The notes beneath the pieces were generated by a model, which saw only the letters and a program-made list of their open reading frames with translations, searched no databases and was not told where the DNA came from. Below, piece after piece: positions 26,734 to 35,828 of a stretch of 64,000 nt of DNA. Source of the DNA: an uncultured Bacteroidota bacterium (GTDB lineage Bacteria; Bacteroidota; Bacteroidia; Bacteroidales; P3). A program made the translations under genes and the position numbers. The stretch covers positions 29,421-93,420 of the forward strand of contig CACYZN010000014.1 of the NCBI GenBank assembly GCA_902778925.1. The letters are read 5' to 3'. Each line of letters opens with the position of its first letter. Within the stretch, counting starts at the first letter, position 1.

Positions 26734-26889
26734 CTATTTCTTCTTCAGGTATTCCTGCACATTGTCCGAGGGGACGACTTCCTCTTTGAACATGTAGGCG
26801 CCGGTCTTTTCGGAGCGGACCATGCGGATCACTTTAGCGAAGCTCTTACCGGTCGAGGTCTTGAGGGTAGCAACAACTTTCTTTGCCAT
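26734..26889 (-). CDS. DUF4295 family protein
   Basis: A 51-residue basic protein, MAKKVVATLKTSTGKSFAKV at its start and ending in KKK. It matches the Bacteroidota-specific DUF4295 family, which is nearly always found directly behind rpmG. Small size, basic charge and that fixed neighbourhood suggest a ribosome-linked role, not proven. It starts 19 bases after the rpmG stop and is followed by a strong terminator. Confidence 0.88.
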   Translation of the reverse strand: MAKKVVATLKTSTGKSFAKVIRMVRSEKTGAYMFKEEVVPSDNVQEYLKKK

Positions 26890-26908
26890 AGTTTAGTTCT
26901 CCTTTCTC

Positions 26909-27097
26909 TTACTTGATTTCTTTGTGGACAGTAACCTTCTTGAGGAAGGGGTTGTACTTCTTAAGCTCCAGACGTTCCGGAGTGTTCTTTTTGTTCTTGG
27001 TGGTGATGTAGCGGCTCATGCCGGCGACACCGCTGTTCTTCTGCTCGGTGCACTCGAGGATGACCTGCACGCGTGCGTCTTTATTTTTCTTTGCCAT
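26909..27097 (-). CDS. rpmG: 50S ribosomal protein L33
   Basis: A 62-residue basic protein with the L33 pattern: [33 protein letters not shown], and a basic C-terminus. It lacks the CxxC pairs of zinc-binding L33 forms and is therefore the zinc-free type. In many relatives rpmB (L28) precedes it; here no rpmB is present and rpmG is the first gene after the promoter at 27187. Confidence 0.95.
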   Translation of the reverse strand: MAKKNKDARVQVILECTEQKNSGVAGMSRYITTKNKKNTPERLELKKYNPFLKKVTVHKEIK

Positions 27098-27186
27098 AGC
27101 TGTTATTGTTTTTCTATTCTCTAACTACCTGAAGCCTAAAGCGAAAAGAGCATCAACAATTCGTTTTCAGGCGTTCAAACCGGCTG

Positions 27187-27217
27187 CAAAGATACACACT
27201 TTTCTGAAACCGGCAAA
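27187..27217 (-). promoter_or_regulatory. rpmG promoter
   Basis: Minus strand TTTG (27214-27217), exact 19-base spacer, TATCTTTG (27187-27194), 89 bases upstream of rpmG. Confidence 0.75.
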
Positions 27218-27282
27218 ATTTTTCTTCATCATTAACAAATTTTCTATCCCCACCGCCACCTCCATCCCACCCCTCCCCATGG

Positions 27283-27385
27283 CCTTCCCCTCCCCTTCCG
27301 GTCCGGTCGTTCTTATATCGTTCTTATGTATTTCTTATGTTGTATTTATGTTTAAAACATAAGAAATACATAAGAAATACATAAT
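27283..27385. repeat. Palindromic iteron element, copy C
   Basis: C-rich head (CCTTCCCCTCCCCTTCCGGT), then TTCTTATATCG and TTCTTATGTA-type units, centred on ATGTTTAAAACAT at 27348-27360, ending TACATAATGG. The centre has the same orientation as copy B. It occupies the middle of the 440-base gap between rpmG and the acyltransferase gene, which otherwise holds only their two promoters. Confidence 0.85.
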
Positions 27386-27504
27386 GGCTTTCAGAGGGTA
27401 GCGAGCAGGGGGCTTTTTGCCCGGGTTGCCGGGGGCGGGGATTTCAAGTGCCGACGGTGGATAAATATTTTTCGGGCGGGGGAGTGTATTTTTAGAATTA
27501 TGTG

Positions 27505-27512
27505 TATATTTG
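27505..27512 (+). promoter_or_regulatory. -7 box for the glsA-glsB-engB-dacB run
   Basis: TATATTTG followed by C, 24 bases before the ATG at 27536. It lies over an ATG at 27500 that would give a longer frame, which argues against that start. Confidence 0.6.
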
Positions 27513-27535
27513 CATCATCTTTTACAGAGTACATC

Positions 27536-28408
27536 ATGAGTGGAATTCCAACAGAAAGACCTGATATAAACACCATTACAGAGAACTACATCGACGTCGG
27601 ACGGATGATAGGCTCGAAGGGGGTGCGTGTGCCGAAGCCGCTGGTGAAGCTCGCCGAGCGGGTGTTGCATGTGCCGGAATTGAACCGCAGCATCTATGGC
27701 AACCGCGAGTATTTCGGATTGGATTTTGTGTACAAGTTCCTCGAGGGGCACGACCCTCAGGACCTCGGCATCACGATACGCACCGTCGGGCAGGAGAACA
27801 TACCGGCCGAAGGCTACCCGATGGTGGCCGGCAACCACCCGCTGGGCGGCCCCGACGGGCTGGCGCTGATGGGTGCCGTGGGACGTGTGAGGAAGGACAT
27901 CAAGTTCCCGGTAAACGACTTCCTGCTATACCTGCCGGGCCTGCGCGAGCTGTTTGTGCCCATCGACAAGGTGAACCGCACGCGGGCGCTGGCGAGCCTG
28001 GAAGAGGCCTTCGCCGGCGAGTACGCGCTGCTCTACTTCCCTGCTGGAGCCTGCTCGCGCCGCCAGCACGGGGTGATCAAGGACCTCGAATGGAAGCCCA
28101 CCTTCATAAAGAAATGCGTGCGCTACCACCGCGACCTGGTGCCGGTGTACACCGACGCGCGCAACCGCGACCGCTTCTACCGCCTTGCCAACCTGCGCAA
28201 GCGGCTGGGCATCAAGTTCTCGTTCGAGATGGCGCTGCTTCCGGCCGAGATGCTCGCCCAGCGCGGCAAGACATTCACCATCACCTTCGGGCGCCCCATA
28301 CCGTGGCAGACCTTCGACAAGCGGCACACCGCAGCCGAGTGGGCCGAGCTGGTGAAGGAGCACGTGTACCGGCTGAAAGAAAACCCCGACGCGGTGTTTG
28401 AACCCTGA
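27536..28408 (+). CDS. glsA: PlsC-like acyltransferase, GlsA-type (glycine lipid O-acyltransferase)
   Basis: A 290-residue lysophospholipid-acyltransferase-family protein. The acceptor block is VAGNHPLGGPDG (an NHxxxxD motif) near residue 100, with a second block at YFPAGACSRR near residue 170, in the place of the usual FPEG motif. In Bacteroides thetaiotaomicron GlsA adds the O-linked second acyl chain to N-acyl glycine, giving glycine lipids. The gene is directly followed by a GlsB-like GNAT gene, which strongly supports the assignment. It acts at the inner face of the inner membrane. The start at 27536 is chosen because the longer frame begins upstream of the -7 box. Confidence 0.82.
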   Translation: MSGIPTERPDINTITENYIDVGRMIGSKGVRVPKPLVKLAERVLHVPELNRSIYGNREYFGLDFVYKFLEGHDPQDLGITIRTVGQENIPAEGYPMVAGNHPLGGPDGLALMGAVGRVRKDIKFPVNDFLLYLPGLRELFVPIDKVNRTRALASLEEAFAGEYALLYFPAGACSRRQHGVIKDLEWKPTFIKKCVRYHRDLVPVYTDARNRDRFYRLANLRKRLGIKFSFEMALLPAEMLAQRGKTFTITFGRPIPWQTFDKRHTAAEWAELVKEHVYRLKENPDAVFEP

Positions 28409-28431
28409 CTATTAAAACAAAAGACACACAC

Positions 28432-29601
28432 ATGGACCTCAGTTACATAGCCCCTCCAGTAGACCGTAGCCTGATAAAGAAAGAGCTGAAGCAGAAACAC
28501 TTCCTGCGCATGACCAACCGTGGCAACAAAGAGATATACATCACCACGGCCCACCTCTCGCCCAACATCATGCGCGAGATAGGGCGCCTGCGCGAGCTGA
28601 GCTTCGCCACCGAGGGCGGCGGCACCGGCAAGGAGGTGGACATCGACGAGTACGACACCCTGCCCGACCCCTACTGCTGCAAGCAGCTCTTCGTGTGGAA
28701 CACCGAGGACGAGCAGATAATCGGTGCCTACCGCTTCATACACGGCACCAACATGATGCGCCGCAGCGACGGCAGCATCGTCACCCCGACCGCCGAGCAG
28801 TACCAGTTCAGCGAGCGCTTCATCAACGACTACCTGCCCTACACCATCGAGCTGGGCCGCGCCTTCGTGCAGCCCGCCTACCAGCCCAGCGTGAACCTGC
28901 GCGGCGGCATGTACTCGCTCGACAACCTGTGGGACGGTCTGGGCGCACTGGCCCTCGAGGTGCCCGAGACACGCTACTTCTACGGCAAGATTACCATGTA
29001 CGGCGACATCAACCCCGAGGCTCGCGACATGATACTCTACTTCTACCAGAAGCATTTCCCCGACCGCGACGGACTGGTGTGGCCCTACGAGGAGGTGCAC
29101 ATACAGACCGACTACAACAAGCTGGTGAAGCTCTTCAACGGCCGCAACTACAAAGAGGACTACCAGATACTGCTGCACTCGGTGCGCGAATGCGGCTGCA
29201 CCGTGCCGCCGCTCATCAACGCCTACATGAACCTCTCGCCCTCGATGCGGTCGTTCGGCACCTGCCCCAACCACCACCTGCAAGGCACCACCGACACAGG
29301 TATACTGATCGACCTGGGCGACCTCTATGCCGACAAGCGCAGCCGCTACCTGGAAAGCTACACCGAGAAGAACACCAAGCTGGACCGCAAGCGCCTGTTC
29401 CGCATCAACATGCGGCTTCTGCCATGGTGGCGCAACAGCAGCGACGAGGAGAGCGAAAGCCTGCGCGAGCTGAGCGAACTGAAGAACGACCAGATGCAGC
29501 GCACCGCGCTGCGCGAGAAAGCCCGCGAGCTGCAACTGGAACTGCGCAACATCAAGAAAGCACGGCGCCGCCTGAGAAAGGACAACAACAATGACAATTA
29601 A
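28432..29601 (+). CDS. glsB: GNAT-type N-acyltransferase, GlsB-like (glycine N-acyltransferase)
   Basis: A 389-residue protein whose first ~240 residues match the OlsB/hemolysin-type GNAT fold: MREIGRLRELSFATEGGGTGKEVDIDEYD, then QLFVWNTEDEQIIGAYRFI and ELGRAFVQPAYQ. GlsB uses acyl-ACP to N-acylate glycine, the first step to glycine and related amino-acid lipids in Bacteroidota. The C-terminal ~50 residues are a charged coiled-coil-like tail (ALREKARELQLELRNIKKAR). It starts 23 bases after glsA and its last 11 bases overlap engB. Confidence 0.82.
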   Translation: MDLSYIAPPVDRSLIKKELKQKHFLRMTNRGNKEIYITTAHLSPNIMREIGRLRELSFATEGGGTGKEVDIDEYDTLPDPYCCKQLFVWNTEDEQIIGAYRFIHGTNMMRRSDGSIVTPTAEQYQFSERFINDYLPYTIELGRAFVQPAYQPSVNLRGGMYSLDNLWDGLGALALEVPETRYFYGKITMYGDINPEARDMILYFYQKHFPDRDGLVWPYEEVHIQTDYNKLVKLFNGRNYKEDYQILLHSVRECGCTVPPLINAYMNLSPSMRSFGTCPNHHLQGTTDTGILIDLGDLYADKRSRYLESYTEKNTKLDRKRLFRINMRLLPWWRNSSDEESESLRELSELKNDQMQRTALREKARELQLELRNIKKARRRLRKDNNNDN

Positions 29602-30217
29602 AAGCGCCGTCTTCTCCATCAGCAGCCCCTCGCACGCCAAGTGCCCCACCGACGGACGCCCCGAGTTCGCCTTCATCGGGCGCAGCAACGTGGGCAAATC
29701 GTCGCTCATCAACATGCTCACCGGAGTGAAAGGACTTGCCAAGACCAGCGGACGCCCCGGCAAGACGCAACTCATCAACCACTTCCTCATCAACAACCAG
29801 TGGTATCTGGTCGACCTGCCCGGCTACGGCTACGCCCGCACCTCGAAGACCTCGCGCGACGCATGGAGCAACATGATACGCCAGTACTTCCTGCAACGCC
29901 GACAGCTCACCAACACCTACGTGCTCATCGACAGCCGCATCCCGCCGCAGCGCATCGACCTCGAGTTCATACACTTCCTCGGCACCAACGGCATACCGCT
30001 CTCCATCGTCTACACCAAGACCGACAAGGAGAAGCAGCGCGAGGTGATGGGCAACATACGCCTCATGAAGCAGGAACTGCTCAAGGAGTGGGAAGAGCTG
30101 CCGCCCATGCTGCTCACCTCGTCGCTGACCGGCTACGGCCGCGAGGCACTGCTCGACCATATAGACACCATCATCCAAAGCCTGACAACCGATGAACAAG
30201 AAGAAACACTGCAATAG
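29591..30217 (+). CDS. engB: Ribosome biogenesis GTPase EngB (YihA/YsxC)
   Basis: A 208-residue GTPase needed for large-subunit ribosome assembly. All GTP motifs are present: G1 GRSNVGKSS, G2 threonine in KTSGRPGKTQ, G3 DLPGYGYA, G4 YTKTD and G5-like TSSLTGYG. Length is usual. It overlaps glsB by 11 bases and the next gene by 26, so all four genes here are translated from one compact message. Confidence 0.96.
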   Translation: MTIKSAVFSISSPSHAKCPTDGRPEFAFIGRSNVGKSSLINMLTGVKGLAKTSGRPGKTQLINHFLINNQWYLVDLPGYGYARTSKTSRDAWSNMIRQYFLQRRQLTNTYVLIDSRIPPQRIDLEFIHFLGTNGIPLSIVYTKTDKEKQREVMGNIRLMKQELLKEWEELPPMLLTSSLTGYGREALLDHIDTIIQSLTTDEQEETLQ

Positions 30218-31673
30218 ACTGTCGGCGCTCGGCCTGGCGCTGCTCGTCGGCTTCATTTTCCCCACCCTACCCGCACAGGCACAAGGCACCATCGACCTGG
30301 ACCGCCTGGTGAACCAAACCCGCACCGAGACCGGCATGAAGCACGGCACGCTGAGCGTGTGCGTCTACAACATAAGCGCCGGCAAGACCGTCTACACCTC
30401 GCAGGCCGACCTCTCGGTCACACCGGCGTCGCTGCAGAAGTTGTTCACCACCGGCGTGGGCTTCGACCGCCTGGGCAGCGGCTTCCGCTTCCAGACACGT
30501 CTGTTTGTGCGCGGCGACACCGACCGCGACGGAGTGCTGCACGGCAACATATACATAGTGGGCGGCGGCGACCCGCTGCTGGGCTCCTACCGCTACCGCC
30601 AGACCTCGATAGACTCGCTCTTCGACGGCTGGACCCAAGCCCTGCGCAAAAAGGGCATACGCCGCGTCGACGGGCGTATATGCTTCAACACATCGGTATT
30701 CGACGACAGCCCGCTGCACGACAGCTGGCAGTGGGGCGACGTGGGCAACTACTACGGCGCCGGCGTCAGTGGCCTCAACTTCCACGAGAATATGTATTTC
30801 GTCTACTTCAACGCGGGCCGCAAGCTGGGATTCCCCGCCTCGACCGTAGGCACCAAGCCCAAGAACCTCGACCTGCGCGGCACCTGCGAGGTAACCACCG
30901 GCGCCGAGAACAGTGGCGACCAGGTGGTCATATACGGCTCTCCCACCTCGAAGGAGCGCCTCTACCGTGGCACGGTGCCCATGGGCAAGCAGAACTTCGC
31001 CGTGCGCGGCGCCCTGCCGGAACCCGCTCGCACCTGCGCCGACATGTTTGCCTCGCACCTGCGCACCAACGGCATCGGTATCAGCTCGAGCTCGGTGCAG
31101 GTCTACTCCACCCCCGACAGCCTACGGTCGGTACTCGACTACTACAGCCCCGACTACTACACCATAGCACAGTACACCAACCTCACGTCGAACAACATCT
31201 ACGCCGAGAGTATCTTCAAATACCTGGGCTATAAGCAGCACGGCAGCGGCAGCTACGAGAACGGCTCGCGCGCGGTGATGGACTACTTCAAGGAGAAAGG
31301 CCTCGACGTCGGAGGCGTGCGCGTGGTCGACGGCAGCGGCCTCTCGCGCCTCAACCGCACCACTGCCTCGTTCCTGTGCCGCTACCTCGCAATGATGAGC
31401 AAGGAAGACTACTACGACGACTTCATACACTCGCTGGCCAAGGTAGGCGAGAGCGGTACCGCTCGCAACATGCTGCCCACCCTGCCTCTTGGCATCACCG
31501 TGCGGGTGAAAACCGGCACCATGGACGGAGTGAAGGCCTACGCCGGCTACATCCAAGCCCGCAACGGCGACCTGCTGTGCTATGCCATTGTGAGCAACAA
31601 CCACGACTGCAGCAGCAAGGCCGTCGGCGACAAGCTGAACAAGATACTGCTAAAGATAGCCACCCTCTATTAG
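30192..31673 (+). CDS. dacB: D-alanyl-D-alanine carboxypeptidase/endopeptidase (PBP4, S13 family)
   Basis: A 493-residue periplasmic penicillin-binding protein that trims peptidoglycan side chains and cross-links. The signal peptide ends near residue 30 (LPAQAQ). The three active-site motifs are present: SxxK as SLQK in TPASLQKLFTTG, SxN as SNN in TSNNIYAES, and KTG in VRVKTGTMDG. The start codon lies 26 bases inside engB. The stop overlaps the stop of the converging carboxypeptidase gene by 4 bases, leaving no room for a terminator. Confidence 0.93.
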   Translation: MNKKKHCNRLSALGLALLVGFIFPTLPAQAQGTIDLDRLVNQTRTETGMKHGTLSVCVYNISAGKTVYTSQADLSVTPASLQKLFTTGVGFDRLGSGFRFQTRLFVRGDTDRDGVLHGNIYIVGGGDPLLGSYRYRQTSIDSLFDGWTQALRKKGIRRVDGRICFNTSVFDDSPLHDSWQWGDVGNYYGAGVSGLNFHENMYFVYFNAGRKLGFPASTVGTKPKNLDLRGTCEVTTGAENSGDQVVIYGSPTSKERLYRGTVPMGKQNFAVRGALPEPARTCADMFASHLRTNGIGISSSSVQVYSTPDSLRSVLDYYSPDYYTIAQYTNLTSNNIYAESIFKYLGYKQHGSGSYENGSRAVMDYFKEKGLDVGGVRVVDGSGLSRLNRTTASFLCRYLAMMSKEDYYDDFIHSLAKVGESGTARNMLPTLPLGITVRVKTGTMDGVKAYAGYIQARNGDLLCYAIVSNNHDCSSKAVGDKLNKILLKIATLY

Positions 31674-32890
31674 AGCACAATCACCTTGCGGGTGCCACGC
31701 TCGCCTAGGTGGACAAGGTAGACGCCAGGGTTCAGCACTCCGGCGCGCACCTGTCGGCCCACAAGGTCGAAGACCTGCACCTTCGAGGCACAGTCGGCCG
31801 GCACCACCAGTTGCCTGTCGCGGACATACACCACGGGGGCATCTTTCGTCGTGGGGTCTATGCTGGTCTGGTCTTCCGGCAACGAGAGTATTTCGGAGAT
31901 ATAGTTCACCAGCGAGTGCTGCAGCAAGCTCCAGTACTCGGGCAGGCGCTCGCAGGCAAGGGTCTTGTCTGCGGAGATCTCCATCGTTAGTTCCAAGCAG
32001 TTCTGGTAGTAGTTCATATAGTCTTGCCGTCCGCCATGTATCACATACCAGTCGCCACCGGCTATGTAGCCCTGAGCGTTGACGTCGCTGAAATGCGTGG
32101 CATCGACAGTGCGGCTGGTGTCGACGAAGCGCTGGCACACCGCGCGCCACCAGTCTGCCTGGGGGTGTGGGTTCTGCAGCGAAGTGAAGCAGTCCCACGG
32201 GAAGTTCATCACCTCGCTGCCTCCGTGCAGATTGGCGCTGAGGCGGAAGTCGTGTCGCTCTACATAGTCGATCATGGCCTCATTCTCGGGCTGAAGCACC
32301 GCTTTGGCACCAGTGCCGAAAGGGTCGGGGTAGTTGCGGTTCAGGTCGACATAGTTGGCGTTGTAGCGGATGGCGCCCTGCACGGTGTTGTTGCCGCGGT
32401 TGTAGGTACCATCGGGGTTGGCCAGCGGGTTGATGTAAATGGACACGCGGTCCATCAAGTCGGTATACCGGGCGTTGCTGCCATAGCCGCTGAGCAACGT
32501 GTCAATCAGGCGGAGCATCATCACGTAGCCCGTCACCTCGTCGCCATGGATGGTGGAGGAGTAGAAGAACTGGGGCTTCGCCGCACCCGAGCCGGTGCCG
32601 CCCTCTATGTGCATGCAAAGTATGAGGCGTCCCCGTACGGAATAGCCAATGGTGTCGACCTGACAAAGCAGTGGGTAGTCCTCGACCCAGCGCTGCATCA
32701 TGGCCAGATAGGTCTCATAGGTCGGGTAGCGGTCCCACCCGGCCATCTGGCTGATGTCGGATGCCATCGTGACCGACTTGGAGGCCACGGGGGCATCCTG
32801 CGGGGGGAAGGCGTCGGGACGCGGCTTCAGCTGTGCCACTGCCGCCACACTCGACAGCACAAGCACTGCGACGAGAAGCGCACGCCTCAT
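31670..32890 (-). CDS. M14 zinc carboxypeptidase with T9SS-like C-terminal domain
   Basis: A 406-residue secreted protein. Signal peptide at residues 1-20 (ending AVAQ). The M14 domain covers ~40-325: zinc ligands in STIHGDEVTGY (HxxE) and SANLHGGSEV, substrate Arg in YVDLNRNYPDPFG, and a catalytic Glu expected in LELTMEIS. The final ~75 residues resemble a T9SS type A sorting domain (VQVFDLVGRQVRAGVLNPGVYLV, ending RKVIVL) but lack the usual YPNP start, so the export route is likely rather than certain. Its ATG overlaps the mreB stop by 4 bases, and it converges on dacB. Trimming of secreted or peptidoglycan peptides is possible. Confidence 0.85.
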   Translation of the reverse strand: MRRALLVAVLVLSSVAAVAQLKPRPDAFPPQDAPVASKSVTMASDISQMAGWDRYPTYETYLAMMQRWVEDYPLLCQVDTIGYSVRGRLILCMHIEGGTGSGAAKPQFFYSSTIHGDEVTGYVMMLRLIDTLLSGYGSNARYTDLMDRVSIYINPLANPDGTYNRGNNTVQGAIRYNANYVDLNRNYPDPFGTGAKAVLQPENEAMIDYVERHDFRLSANLHGGSEVMNFPWDCFTSLQNPHPQADWWRAVCQRFVDTSRTVDATHFSDVNAQGYIAGGDWYVIHGGRQDYMNYYQNCLELTMEISADKTLACERLPEYWSLLQHSLVNYISEILSLPEDQTSIDPTTKDAPVVYVRDRQLVVPADCASKVQVFDLVGRQVRAGVLNPGVYLVHLGERGTRKVIVL

Positions 32891-33912
32891 CGGATGAGGA
32901 ATGAGAACTTGTTGAAGTTCTTGAGGGCGATACCGGTACCGCGGGCCACTGCGCGCAGCGGGTCGTCGGCTATGTGCACCTGCAGCTTGGTCTTGCTGCT
33001 GATGCGCTGGTCGAGGCCACGCAGCAGTGCGCCGCCGCCGGCCAGGTAGATGCCGGTCTTGTAGATGTCGGCTGCCAGCTCGGGCGGTGTAGCGGCCAGG
33101 GTATCGAGCACAGCCTGCTCTATCTGCGCTATCGAGCGGTCGAGGGCGTGGGCAATCTCCTTGTAGTTGACGCTAATCTCCTTGGGCAGACCGGTGAGCA
33201 GGTCGCGACCCAGAGTGCGGAAATCCTCGGGCGGGTTGTCGAGCTCACTCACAGCGGCGCCGACGGCAATCTTCACCTTCTCGGCCATACGCACACCAAT
33301 GATCATGTTGTGCTGGCGCTTCATGTAGTCGACCACGTTGTCGTTGAACACGTCGCCGGCCACCCTGATGGAGTTGTTGCACACGATGCCTCCAAGCGAG
33401 ATGACGGCAATCTCGGCGGTGCCACCTCCGATGTCGACCACCATGTGGCCCTCAGGCTGCAACACATCGATGCCGATACCGATAGCGGCGGCCATGGGCT
33501 CGTGTATCATGCGTATCTCCTTGGCACCGGCCTGCTCGGCGCTCTCGCGCACGGCGCGTTCCTCGACGTTGGTGATGCCGCTCGGGATGCATATCACCAT
33601 GCGCAGCGACGGGGGCAGGAACGAACGGTTGACGTTGGTCATGCCGATGAGTTCGCGTATCAGATGCTGCGCCATCTCGAAGTCGGCTATCACGCCGCCC
33701 CGCAGCGGGCGCACAGTCTCGATGTTCTTGTTGTCGGTACGGCCGTCCATGCGCTGAGCCTCCTTGCCGACAGCCACAATCTTGCTATTGTTGCGGTCGT
33801 AGGCCACTATCGACGGCTCGTCGACGACCACCTGGTCGTTGTATATCACAATGGAGTTGGCGGTGCCAAGGTCCATTGCCACCTCGCGGTTGAAGAATGA
33901 AAAAAGTCCCAT
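32887..33912 (-). CDS. mreB: Rod shape-determining protein MreB
   Basis: A 341-residue bacterial actin that forms membrane-bound filaments and guides lateral wall synthesis. It shows the N-terminal hydrophobic patch (MGLFSFF), phosphate-1 loop AMDLGTANS, EPMAAAIGIGI, the phosphate-2 segment VVDIGGGTAEIAVIS and adenosine site GIYLAGGGALLRGLD. In most Bacteroidales mreB is followed by mreC, mreD and pbp2/rodA. Here an M14 carboxypeptidase gene follows directly with a 4-base overlap. purH lies 28 bases upstream, the usual neighbour in this order. Confidence 0.97.
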   Translation of the reverse strand: MGLFSFFNREVAMDLGTANSIVIYNDQVVVDEPSIVAYDRNNSKIVAVGKEAQRMDGRTDNKNIETVRPLRGGVIADFEMAQHLIRELIGMTNVNRSFLPPSLRMVICIPSGITNVEERAVRESAEQAGAKEIRMIHEPMAAAIGIGIDVLQPEGHMVVDIGGGTAEIAVISLGGIVCNNSIRVAGDVFNDNVVDYMKRQHNMIIGVRMAEKVKIAVGAAVSELDNPPEDFRTLGRDLLTGLPKEISVNYKEIAHALDRSIAQIEQAVLDTLAATPPELAADIYKTGIYLAGGGALLRGLDQRISSKTKLQVHIADDPLRAVARGTGIALKNFNKFSFLIR

Positions 33913-33940
33913 ACTACCTATTTTGAGTTATGGATTATCC

Positions 33941-35470
33941 TTAGTGTTTGAAATGACGTTTACCTGTTATGGCCATACCCATCTTGTGCTGCTCGCAGTA
34001 GTCGATGCTGTCCTGATCGTGGATGCTGCCGCCGGGATGGGCCACGGCCACGATGCCGGCCTCGTGGGCTATCTCGACGCAGTCGGGGAAGGGGAAGAAG
34101 GCATCGCTGGCCATCACGGCGCCGTTGAGGTCGAAGCCGAACGACCGGGCCTTGGCGATAGCCTGGCGCAGCGCGTCGACGCGGCTGGTCTGGCCCGTGC
34201 CGCTGGCGTAGAGCTGACGCCCCTTGGCAAGCACTATGGCGTTGCTCTTGGTATGCTTGACGAGGATGGTGGCGAAAGCCAGGTCCTCGGCCTGCTGCTT
34301 GGTGATCTTGGTGCTGGTCACGCTCTTGCCCATCTCCTTGGCGGTGGGCACCACGGTGTCGCGGTCCTGCACCAACACACCGTCAAGCACCGAGCGGAAC
34401 ATGGGGTTGGCCATCTTGAAGCCCTTGCGGCGCAGTATGATGCGGTTCTTCTTGCCGCGGAGCACGGCGAGGGCGTCCTCGTCGTAGTCGGGAGCTATGC
34501 ACACCTCGAAGAATATCTTGTGCATCTCGTCGGCCACCTCCTTGGTCACCTTCTTGTTGCATACCAGCACACCGCCGAAGGCGCTCACCGGGTCGCCGGC
34601 TAGGGCGTCCTTCCAGGCCTCGAGCAGCGTGGGGCGCACGGCCATGCCGCAGGCATTGTTGTGTTTCAGTATGGCGAAAGCGGTCTGACCTTCGAAGTCG
34701 TCGATCAAGGCACAGGCGGCGTCGATGTCGCCCAGGTTGTTGTAGCTGATTTCCTTGCCGTTGAGCTTGTCGAAGCAATCCTCCAGGTTGCCGTAGAAGA
34801 CACCCTTCTGGTGGGGGTTCTCGCCGTAGCGCAGCACCTCGGCATGGCGGCAGCTCTGCTTGAACACGGGCAGCTGCTCCTCCTTGTTGAAGTGGTTGAA
34901 GATGGCGGTGTCGTAATGCGAGCTTACGTTGAAGGCATAGGCGGCAAAGCGGTGGCGCTGCTCCAGCGTGGTGCAGCCGTCCTGCTCCTTGTAGATGTCG
35001 AGGAACTCCTTGTAGTAGTCGACTGCAGGCACGATGACCACGTCGTTGAAATTCTTGGCAGCGGCACGGATAAGGCTGATGCCGCCGATGTCTATCTTCT
35101 CGATGATGTCCTGCTCCGAGGCGCCGCTGGCCACCGTCTGCTCAAAAGGATAGAGGTCGACGATGACGAGGTCTATCTCGGGTATCTCGTACTCGGCCAA
35201 CTGCTCGCCGTCGCTGTACATGTCGCGGCGCGACAGTATGCCGCCAAACACCTTGGGGTGCAGGGTCTTCACTCGGCCGCCCAGTATCGATGGGTAGCCC
35301 GTGAGGCTCTCGACCGTCACAGGCTCGATGCCGAGGTCGTGGATAAACTTGCAGGTGCCGCCCGTAGAATAAATCGTCACCCCCTGGGCGTCGAGGGCAC
35401 GCACTATGTCCTCCAGACCGTCTTTGTAGAAGACCGACACGAGGGCAGACTTTATACGTTTAGGTTCCAT
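33941..35470 (-). CDS. purH: Bifunctional AICAR transformylase/IMP cyclohydrolase
   Basis: A 509-residue enzyme for the last two steps to IMP. The N-terminal cyclohydrolase domain has STGGTCKFI and [16 protein letters not shown]; the C-terminal transformylase domain has [33 protein letters not shown] and [10 protein letters not shown] with the conserved [12 protein letters not shown] near the end. Length fits the family. It heads the purH-mreB-carboxypeptidase run, with a promoter at 35556-35586. Confidence 0.97.
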   Translation of the reverse strand: MEPKRIKSALVSVFYKDGLEDIVRALDAQGVTIYSTGGTCKFIHDLGIEPVTVESLTGYPSILGGRVKTLHPKVFGGILSRRDMYSDGEQLAEYEIPEIDLVIVDLYPFEQTVASGASEQDIIEKIDIGGISLIRAAAKNFNDVVIVPAVDYYKEFLDIYKEQDGCTTLEQRHRFAAYAFNVSSHYDTAIFNHFNKEEQLPVFKQSCRHAEVLRYGENPHQKGVFYGNLEDCFDKLNGKEISYNNLGDIDAACALIDDFEGQTAFAILKHNNACGMAVRPTLLEAWKDALAGDPVSAFGGVLVCNKKVTKEVADEMHKIFFEVCIAPDYDEDALAVLRGKKNRIILRRKGFKMANPMFRSVLDGVLVQDRDTVVPTAKEMGKSVTSTKITKQQAEDLAFATILVKHTKSNAIVLAKGRQLYASGTGQTSRVDALRQAIAKARSFGFDLNGAVMASDAFFPFPDCVEIAHEAGIVAVAHPGGSIHDQDSIDYCEQHKMGMAITGKRHFKH

Positions 35471-35555
35471 ATTACTGTTTTTGCTATATTACACTACACT
35501 CAAACCACTGTACCCGTACCACTTACGCAATACACGGCACAATAGTCACAGTTTG

Positions 35556-35586
35556 CAAATATACGCCATTTTTTTATTTTGGCAAA
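35556..35586 (-). promoter_or_regulatory. purH promoter
   Basis: Minus strand TTTG (35583-35586), exact 19-base spacer, TATATTTG (35556-35563), 85 bases before purH. Confidence 0.75.
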
Positions 35587-35642
35587 AAACATTTTTCAAC
35601 ACCGCGGAAAACCACCCGCCGCACAGCCGTGTCAGCCGCATC

Positions 35643-35668
35643 GGCCAGCCGGCCGTGGCCGGCTGGCC
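35643..35668. other. Perfect GC palindrome upstream of purH
   Basis: GGCCAGCCGGCC (35643-35654) and its complement (35657-35668) separated by GT. It lies in the 515-base gap between purH and the barrel gene, about 60 bases upstream of the purH promoter. There is no T-run. The rest of the gap up to repeat D (35669-35828) is C- and A-rich without a gene. Confidence 0.5.
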
Positions 35669-35828
35669 GCAGCCACCATACCTCCTCCCCACCCCACTAA
35701 CATTATTTAACATAAACACCCCCCACAACAGCCCCAAAACGACATCGAGCAGACACCTTAACCACACATACACAGCCCCTTGCAAAGCCACACCACCCCT
35801 AAACACCTCAAAACCAGCTCCCCTAGCC

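Noticed and set aside
27500-27535. A start at 27500 for the GlsA-type acyltransferase
   Set aside because: The ATG lies upstream of the TATATTTG box at 27505-27512, so the transcript would not include it.
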